Assembly: GCF_049243985.1 (NCBI RefSeq)
Contig: NC_135371.1
Location: forward strand, 575,501 to 639,500
DNA length: 64,000 bases
Reading direction: 5' to 3'
Source of the DNA: Paroedura picta
Lineage: Eukaryota > Chordata > Lepidosauria > Squamata > Gekkonidae
The notes beneath the pieces were generated by a model that saw only the letters and a list, made by a program, of their open reading frames with translations, was not told the DNA's origin and did no database searches. The first letter of the stretch is position 1, and every line of letters starts with the position of its first letter. The position numbers and the translations under genes were made by a program. This document shows, in pieces, positions 57,001 through 64,000 of the stretch.

Positions 57001-60000
57001 CTCAGGCCACTGTCAGCTGGGTGTGGAACTGAAAGGGGGTCCCACATGGCCCTTTACAGGGCCCCAGAAGACCCCCCCCACACACACCTCTTAAGTCCTA
57101 CAAAGTAAATGCCAAAAGTGGTGATGCCATCTCTGACTCCTGGGCCGGGGTCTGAAGAACCCTGGGCCAAATCCATGCAACAGAAAGAGCCGTGTGAGAG
57201 AGGAAAGCCAGAGGAGGGGATGAGGACACGCCTGAGACACTGGCGGGCTCCCCAGCCGAAATGTGTGCCCCCCTTCCCTCGGCCCTGCTGAGATGCGGGT
57301 GGCTTAGAGAAGCCAGGTGGGGAGAGCACCTTCCTGAGGTGAATCTTCTTCCTCAGGAGCACCCCGTTCTTCCTCCTGCCTGCCCCCCCCCCCTCCAGCA
57401 TCCCCAAAATTTGCAATCTGAGTTTGTGTGTCTGCCAGACTTCCCCTGCTTGGCCAAGCTAGAGAAATAATTTGACCTGACTTGAATTCTTTGGCATTTG
57501 TGTGCACAATGTTCCTTTAGAGTAGGACACCTTTGCCAGCACCGGGATTTCTAGAAACCTTGGGTTTAATTTGGGCCAGTTTCCCTGGAAGGGGGAGGGG
57601 AGGGGGTGCTCCTTCTCCTAGCAAACATGGATTGTTAGTCAATGAATGTCACCAAGTCAGTCCGAGTTCTTCTGGGGGAGGGGACGTGTTCTGCGGAGGC
57701 AGCTGACATCCACCGTGTCCCCATACCAAAGTTTTAATGTGTTGTTCTTGTTAAAAGGCCAAGAGTGTTTTTTGCCCACTAGCTAACAAATAGCACCTTG
57801 AGCCCACAGAGAGGCAAAAGATGAAGCGACAGGGCTTTCTGCTGGGTTTTTAAACAAAATAACGCTGCACCAATAAATGCCAGTTGCTGTGATTTCACGT
57901 GTGGTGGGGCCAGGGCTTAGCATGGGATCACCAAGACCTATATAGATGAACCGGGATGGTCCCCCTTTATGGAAAGTGACCCTCTGCTGCCACCTAGTGG
58001 TGGGAGGAGTTCTGCTACTTCAGACCACCCTGCCTGCCCACTTGAATCGACCATGGGATGCGAGTCGTGTTAATCGTGAATATTTTTTTTATTTCAGGTT
58101 CCCTCCCGATGGCAAAGGGCCCTCACACACAGCTGGGCTACCATGATCTGTTCTGCCTTGGGGCTGCCCTTGAAGAACCCTGGAAACTGCAGCGGATTCA
58201 GAACGTGGCGAGGCCGTTCTCGTCAGGAGCCGGAGGAGGAGAAAAATGCCTCCTGGCCTCTCCCAGAAGTGCCACTTTGGCCGCTAGTTTAGTTCCGAGT
58301 CCAGTTCCCGGTGCGCTTTCCGACCCTCCAAGCCTTTCACGGCCCACCTCTCTAAAGAGGGGTCTCCTCCCCTATATCCCCACGCACAGGTCACACTCCT
58401 CCACACTGCAACCTGCTACCCCACTGCAGGTTCCCCGCCTGACGCCCACCCCAGCCGGGCCTTCTCCATTATAGCCCCCCAAGAGGGAAGGGGGCTCCCA
58501 GGGGGGTGAGGGGCTGGCCATCAGGAGGAATTCACAGGAGATGCCCCCAAAGCCACCTCTCCACTGTGCTTTGTGAGCTGCCTTGAGGCACAAAGGAAAG
58601 AAAGAAGGTTTTGTAAGAAGAAAATTATCTTTGCAGAAACTTCTGGGCTGCAGATGCCCTTAGGCCAGGGGTCAGGCCCCAAGCAAAGGGGGCCAGGTGA
58701 TGACATCGAGGGAGGAAGGAGGGGTCCTCAGGCGGAAATGGTCTAAACATTCCCAGACTGCCCGGAGATCTGACAAAGGAGCTCTGCCTCTGGGAAGCCC
58801 CCACCCCCAAAATCCCCATGGGGCCCCTGGACGTGACTCCAGCCGCCCAGAGCTCAGGGCCAGGGAGCAAGGGACACGCTCCGGGAAGCCCAGACCCGCT
58901 CCTGAGAGAGGTCCCCTGAGAACTGTGGTGCAACGACCATTACGTCACCAGGGGTGGGTGGGGGTCCCTTGCTTGACTCCCACCCCCTGCAGTGTCAGTT
59001 CTTCCCTCTTTACGGCTGAGGCAGCAGAGAGGCCCAGGGGCTGCGGGGACCCAGCCATTGTGATCCAGGACCTCTCACGCTGTGTAGCCCATTGTGGGGC
59101 GGGGTGGGAGGGGGCTCTGGAGAAACCAGTTCCTCACTCTCCCATGGACACTGGCCCGGTTACCTTGCACCAGTCCCACACTCTCAGCTTCACCTACCTT
59201 ACAGGGTCGTTGTGGGATAAAACGGAGGCTGGGAGTAGGAGGGTAGCCCAAACTGAGCCTTCCAACGCAGGCGCCTTCATTCTGGCTCGCTCCTGGGAGG
59301 TGTCTGGTTTTTGTCCCTCTGAGAGGGAAGGGGACGGCCGACAGGGAGCTCTCTCTGGGCCTCTCTCCCCGCCTCTGAGCCAGCCTCCCCTCGAGGGGTG
59401 CAGTCGGGCTCTCAGGGTAAGGTGACCAGATTGTCCCACTTTTGGAGGGACATCTGGGGGCACCTGGCAAATTGTACTTATGTTGAAATTTAAATATATA
59501 TATATTACAATACTATTTTTGCGTTCTCTGCGTTCTCTGCAACTTTTTGTTGCTCCATATAGACCAAATTTTTAATCAAGACCCCCCCCCCCAGTCAATG
59601 GTGTCCCGCCTTACCAATGTTGAAATCTGGTCACCCTATCTCAGGGGGCCTTTCTGGGCCAACCTCTGGGATGCCAGCCCTCTGTGCCAGCCTGAGCAGG
59701 GCTCTTCCCTCCTGCCTCCGGGGCGGCTGCACACGCCCGGCTATTCCCTGCTTCACTTGGGCTTTTGCTCTGGCCAGAGCCCTTCCTCCTGGGGGGCCTC
59801 CTCCACAGGGACCCCCTCCATCAGCAGCACACTGTCCTGGGGGAGGGGGCATCTCCCAACCCCATCTTTCCTTCCGCTCCCCCCAAGTGTGGGAGTGCAG
59901 GTAGTGGGGGGGGGGTCCTTTCCCACTGAAAGGGGTCTGTCCTCTGACCAGGAAGAGGCATCTCCCTCTGTGTGATTTCAGGCCAAAGTCTGCTTCAGAG

Positions 60001-62524
60001 AAAGGAGCAGGGGGGGGGGGAATCCATGAGGGGAGGTCAGAGAGCCCCACACGTGTCCCCTGCCCCCCCCCCAGTCATGGATATAAAAGGCCCTTTGAGG
60101 GTCTCTGCTGGGCAGCTGTGGTGGCTGGGCCTGCAATTTTGGCAGAGAAAGTGGCCCCAAATGCTACTGCCAGGAGTGAGATGGAGGAAGCAGATTGGGA
60201 CCGTAAAGGACTCCAGAGGGGCAAAGTCCTGTTGCTGGGGGGGAGACGGGGGGGGAGGGGGGAGCGTCATCTAGGCTCTCCTGTCTTTAAGAGGAGGAGG
60301 CGCTGAAGAGAGGGGCTTGTGGTGTGCCCAATGCAGCTCCCTTTAAGAGCGACAACCCTGCAGAGCGGGCTGGGGGGGCCTGAACTTTGGTTGGCCCAGC
60401 ACCCCTGCTGCAGACGAGTGGAGTGGGGCATATGGATCCGGGGGGGGGGGGGAGCAGAGAAATGCCCCCGGGTGGTCAGAAGGGAGCCACTGAGCCCTGA
60501 GCATTCTTGGGGAAAGTATTCTCCCTTGCCCTTCGGCCCTCGATACCTCTTTTTGGGTCCGATTGTTCATCCTTGGATATGGCCTCATTCAGGGCCAAGG
60601 CCCCAAGGCATACAGTGGGCGTCCTCACTCTTGAAAAACCGTTCTGACTGGGCGGACACATTCAGAGGTTCAGCCTCTTCCTCCTCAGAGAGGAAGGCTA
60701 AGTCGTCCTTGAACCTAAGAGATTCTATATCCTCATCAGAGGAAGGTTCATGCCTATTTTGTGAGTGGGTGGGCAGGAAGGGATGGGCCATGTTTGTCTC
60801 GTGTGGCCCTTCCTTGTATACCCAGGAAATTGCTAATCGTCACTGTGAGATGACGGGTGAATTTCCTCCAGGCCAGGCTGGATTCTGGAGATTTTTGGTG
60901 GAGGATCACTTATCCATGAAATTGGGGTCACCATGGGTGGGCAGGTAGTTGTGAGTTCTTGCATTGTGCAGGGGGTTGGACTAGATGACCCTGGAGGTCC
61001 CTTCCCACTCTAGGATTCTATGATTCTATTTGGACTGACCCTCACTCTCTTCTGAGCAGCTTTAGTGGGCCAATTCTGGCTGCCCTCCCTATGGTCTCGG
61101 GGGGGGGGGGGGGCTTCTGGAATTTCTCCTATCTGCTCTCTCATGGCAGCGTCCAGTCGTGAGGAAGGGAACCGAGAGAACTCCCTGCTGCATGATCCGG
61201 GGAGGGTGGGGGGGGGGGAGTCACCTATTGGCTTCGACAAAGTAGACTATTTCTCAAAATGGCCGCCGACAGGAAGAGTTGGGGAAGATGGCCGATCAGG
61301 AGCCTGCGAAACAGCCGGGCCCGAACTATGCGGCTTTCTTGCGGGCAGTGCTTCCACACGCTTGTTGCCCCTTGCGGCCCTGGCGGCTACAGGAGCCCAA
61401 AATGGACCTCTGCCAGCCGCGCCCACAGAGTTGGGTGGCACCACGGGGGGTGGAGGATCGTCGTCCGAGGAGAAACCCTCCGAATGAACTCCTTTTGCAG
61501 CGTTAACAATGCAAGAAACGAAGGCTCCGCTAAGCAGACGGCGAAAGGGCCTGGACCAGGCTTCCAACAGTAAAGAAACATCTAAGTTTTAAACTTTAGG
61601 AGCAGCGGCTCCATCAAGGGCACATGCTAATTGCCAAACAGTAAAAGATTTTAAGCTTTAACTTTAATACTTAACAAACAATTGCAGCAATTTAAAAGCA
61701 AGAACTGTTACCAAATCAGCTATATCCAACTTGAACTCTTTAACTCTAACGATAAGAATTAACCAACCATTAATAATTGGGGCTGGAGACTGGCCAGACC
61801 TGCTACCCCCGGGACGGGCAGGCGGAGGGCTGGCGCAGGGTCCCTCCCACCACGCAGGGCCGGAAGCCGAGGACCAGTCCTGCCTCCCAGTCAAAGTGGC
61901 GGGAAACACCCACCGAGGGGTCCTCCTGGATGCCGAGGGAGACGTGTGTGAGCACCCGGAGGCCCACCCCCTCCGTGAAACTTTGCTGCTCTTAACGGTG
62001 GTGCCCCTGCTGGGCTCTGGCCGGGTCCTGCTGCGTCAGACCAACATGGCCATGGCTGCCCACTTGAATAAGACAAGGACAGCCCTGCGCTCCCCCCTCC
62101 CCCTGCGTCTGCTCTCGCTGGGGAGGGGGCTGCTTCTCCCTCCTCCCCCCCCCCGGCCCTCCTGAGGTGTGCCCCTCCCTTCTCTGGGCCTGGGGAGGGG
62201 GGTGCTGAGGCAGGCCCCTCCCCCACTCACCTGTGCTGTTCTCCTGGTGGAAGCGATGCCTCAGCGTCTGCAGGTCCACTCTGAACCCAGACTCAGAGTT
62301 CTGAGATAGCTGGGTATTCCTTTCCCAGTACTGGGGGTCCTCCTTCCCGGCCTTCTCCATCCAGGGGACCTGGGGCACATTCCTCCTCACGTTGCTGTCA
62401 TACTTCACAAAGGTCTGGTCATCCACGTAGCCCACAATGCTGAACTGGGGCAGCCCCTGGCCGGGCTCAGACAGGGCCGTGTAGAAGTAGCGGAGGGAGT
62501 GGGGGGAGGAGGAGGAGGAGGAGC
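43796..62524 (-). CDS. MHC class I heavy chain, classical-like (leader exon not in view)
   Basis: Peptide-presenting chain that pairs with beta2-microglobulin. Exons read downward: alpha1 62524-62231, alpha2 53301-53023, alpha3 48864-48583, transmembrane 48206-48123, cytoplasmic 47246-47211, 46068-46036, and 43812-43796 with stop. All are phase-compatible with AG/GT borders; the last two joins are less sure. Alpha1: [24 protein letters not shown], and an NST glycosylation site near its end. Alpha2: [30 protein letters not shown], with the Cys101-Cys164 pair. Alpha3: [17 protein letters not shown] and YRCHVEHD. Human-numbered pocket residues Tyr7, Tyr59, Thr143, Trp147, Tyr159 and Tyr171 are kept; position 84 is Arg, position 146 Arg. 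The connecting peptide is very short before the hydrophobic segment (LGLILGIFG onward). The tail carries [11 protein letters not shown] and GSDQGSDTS. Conserved pockets favour a classical over a non-classical gene. No leader exon was found up to 64000. Confidence 0.92.
44291..44395 (+). mobile_element. 5S rRNA-like SINE piece
   Basis: 'gtgtaggccgaacgtgctga', 'ctcaggagctaagcaggga' and 'ggacttggatgggtggcc' follow the internal promoter region of 5S rRNA, with a deletion between the last two. It is not a working 5S gene. It is probably a 5S-derived SINE or a 5S pseudogene. Class I intron 7. Confidence 0.6.
44455..45570 (+). mobile_element. CR1 LINE, 3' third
   Basis: The frame gives [18 protein letters not shown], the CR1 reverse transcriptase motif. 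Downstream come 'ggtcaggccccacctggagt', 'gtagttcagcagtggaagg' and the 3' end 'gggactagatggcctggatg'. About 1.1 kb, 5'-truncated, with many frame breaks. Class I intron 7. Confidence 0.85.
45790..45900. mobile_element. hAT-type MITE copy
   Basis: 'caggcatggccaaagacgcc' on one side and 'gccaccgtttggccacccct' on the other, with 'acaattcccatgagctcctg' in the middle. Class I intron 7. Confidence 0.65.
48035..48082. repeat. (CAGA)n microsatellite
   Basis: About eleven near-perfect cagacaga units in class I intron 5, just downstream of the transmembrane exon. Confidence 0.9.
49644..49735. mobile_element. hAT-type MITE fragment
   Basis: 'cagaggtggccaaattggag' at one end and 'cagtttggccacccctgta' at the other, with 'gtaactgtagtccatgg' inside. 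Confidence 0.65.
49780..50112 (+). mobile_element. Non-LTR retrotransposon 3' end
   Basis: 'ccgttccgcagggcctgcca' and 'gagctcttctgccaggcatt', then 'ccctaagccacaggggaggg' and an ataaataaaataaataaa tail. Same family as 40420-40855. Confidence 0.65.
59421..59635. mobile_element. MITE with GGTGACCAGATT terminal inverted repeats
   Basis: GGTGACCAGATT at 59421-59432 is matched by its exact complement at 59624-59635, about 215 bp apart. The interior has 'tgtcccacttttggagggac' and, near the other end, 'ggtgtcccgcc'. This fits the common 'gtgaccagat...gggaca' MITE type of amniotes; the superfamily (perhaps Tc1/mariner) is not proved by the flanks here. Confidence 0.6.
60960..61030 (+). mobile_element. 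CR1 LINE 3'-end fragment
   Basis: 'gcagggggttggactagatg', then 'ccctggaggtcccttcccac' and 'taggattctatgattcta'. Confidence 0.8.
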
Positions 62525-64000
62525 CTGTGGGGGGGGAGACAAAGAAAAGGGGGGCAGAGTCAAGGGGGCTGCTATTGACAGAGCCCCCCCCCAGACCCTC
62601 ACCCTCCGTCCAGAGACCCAGCCCAAGTGGGGATGGGGGGGGGCTACGAAAGAGGAGCCAAACAGGGCCAGGGACCCAGAGGAATGGGGAGAGCGGAGCC
62701 GGGAGAGAGGTCAGAGCGCAAAGAGCAGTGGGGGAACAACCAAGGAAGAGGGCCAGAGGCAGCCTAGGGGTGCCAACACCTCCAGGGGGGACCTGGACAT
62801 CCCCCCCCCCCGAAGCACCACTCCTCTCTCTCTAGACTTCAGAGATCAGCTTCCCTGGAGAAAAAGGCTCCTGGGGGGGGGGGTCAGAGTCTGGGGCATG
62901 ATGCCCCCCTGAGCTCCCCCCTCCCCAGGCTCCACCCCCAGCCCCCCTGGAATTGCCTGAAAACATAACAAGCTGGTATCAGAATGAATTCTTCCTTACG
63001 CAAAACCTGCCTGCTTCACTAAGTTACGAGCCCTGAGTTGAGTTTTAAATCTCTCTAAGAAAGCTCTCAAAGGGGGGAGGAGGGGGGATGTCGTCAGAAC
63101 ACGAAAACCCCCTTAAGGGTGTGTCAAGGCAGCATTGAGTGGCCTGCCATGGACACAGACCCCCCCCAAAAAAAAATGAGCAGGGAGGGGCATATTTGAG
63201 GGCTGCAGGAGGTAACTCTCAACATAATAATTATTTATTATTATGAGGGGGAGGATTGTTAATATTACTATCCCCATTTATAGTCCACCTTTGGGAGGGG
63301 CTAGACTCGCAGGGGTGGCATGTGCTGGCAGGGGCTCATGGGAACTGTAGTCCATGGACCTCCGGAGAGCCAGTTTGGCCCCCCCTGGGCTAGAGTCAGG
63401 TGTTCCCAACCAGGGTTTCTTGACGGCCCTGAAAGGGTTTCCTGAATGGCTGGGAGTGACTTCATTCTGTAATCTATTTTTAATGTTAAACATTTATCAG
63501 GTGACAATACCATATATGGTCATGGCCAAAAATGACCAGTGATGGGCCTGGAGGGGGTGGGGAGGGGAGGGGCCCTGGATGGGCATGGCCACAGCTCTAA
63601 TTCCCAACCATCGTCTGGCCCCTTCTGGTGCTTCTTGAAGCCTGAAGGTGGTTTCAGGGGTTTCTCAATGGTATAAAAGCTGAGCAAGGCTGGGCAGGAG
63701 GCAGGCTACAGGAGGGCGTGAATGTAGGAGGAACCAAGCAGGGAACCAGCTGGGCCCAAATACCTCCCAAAGGCAACACAACAACCACAAGAACGGCCTC
63801 CTGGACAATTCCGTTTTGCAAAATGAAAGCAGCATTCCCTAAAAGCCTGTGAGAGGCCGCCCCACAAAAGGCCGCCCCACAGAAGGGGGGTGGAGGGACA
63901 GCTGCTGGCTTCAGGCGTCCCGCAGGGCTGCCAGGGTCCCTGGTTGGAAGTCAACAGGGCAGCATTTGTGCTCGACTGTCTGAGTCTCTTCTAACTAATT
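62525..64000. other. Upstream part of the class I gene, right edge
   Basis: Expected to be intron 1 or the 5' flank. I looked on the minus strand for a leader exon (ATG, leucine-rich, GT after a phase-1 codon) and found none. A hAT-type MITE piece lies at about 63300-63390 ('ggcaggggctcatgggaact', 'gtagtccatggacctccgg'). An AT-rich stretch lies at 63225-63250. The leader exon probably lies beyond 64000. Confidence 0.5.

Larger units (their letters stand above)
53302..62230. other. Class I intron between alpha1 and alpha2 (8.9 kb)
   Basis: Unusually long for this position. The part 54120-56800 is AT-richer, with no repeat family or exon that I recognise. A MITE lies at 59421-59635 and a CR1 end at 60960-61030. 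A short acidic frame lies at 60585-60791 (minus). At 61255-61310 'caaaatggccgcc' and 'gaagatggccgatc' resemble YY1 sites of a retrotransposon 5' end, followed by AT-rich DNA to about 61780. A unit of the unassigned repeat ends it (62030-62070). Confidence 0.5.

Noticed and set aside
42916-62524. Two or more class I genes instead of one
   Set aside because: Each domain exon occurs once, in order and with compatible phases, so one gene is the simplest reading; the long introns keep some doubt, recorded as a finding.
62525-64000. Class I leader exon
   Set aside because: No leucine-rich ATG exon with a phase-1 donor was found on the minus strand in this stretch.

Overview
The window is vertebrate nuclear DNA: split genes with GT-AG introns, CpG-rich promoters and dense interspersed repeats. 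The repeats (tRNA-derived Sauria-type SINEs, CR1 and BovB LINEs, hAT MITEs, a 5S-rRNA-like SINE piece) point to a squamate reptile, probably a lizard. I cannot name the species.

The region is the core antigen-processing block of the MHC. In order: TAP2 (minus strand, 5' part only, running off the left edge), PSMB8 (minus, complete, 6 exons, 267 aa), TAP1 (minus, complete, 11 exons, 744 aa), PSMB9 (plus, complete, 6 exons, 212 aa) and a classical-looking MHC class I heavy chain gene (minus, complete except for the leader exon, which probably lies past the right edge). Order and strands of the first four genes match the human TAP2-PSMB8-TAP1-PSMB9 block. Unlike in human, a class I gene sits directly beside PSMB9. 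All exon joins were read from splice sites and keep the reading frame.

The products form one pathway. PSMB8 and PSMB9 are interferon-inducible catalytic subunits of the immunoproteasome that make peptides. TAP1 and TAP2 form the ABC transporter that moves peptides into the ER. The class I chain binds and displays them. Matching control sequences are visible: a GAAANNGAAA interferon-response element lies near the 5' ends of TAP2, PSMB8 and TAP1, a one-mismatch version lies before PSMB9, and kappaB-like sites lie beside the TAP2 and TAP1 elements.

The most notable points are a phenylalanine at mature position 31 of PSMB8 (the F-type of an ancient A/F dimorphism), a TAP1 nucleotide-binding domain with Asp at the catalytic Glu site but a canonical switch His, a predicted TAP2 non-coding first exon carrying the interferon element, a (TCC)n-encoded serine run at the start of class I alpha1, arginine at class I positions 84 and 146, very long class I introns, a 134-bp minisatellite of about 13 copies between TAP2 and PSMB8, a long near-perfect hairpin in a TAP2 intron, and a cluster of solo-LTR-like fossils around PSMB9 introns. 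I found no unknown gene system; the novelty is in variants of a known one.
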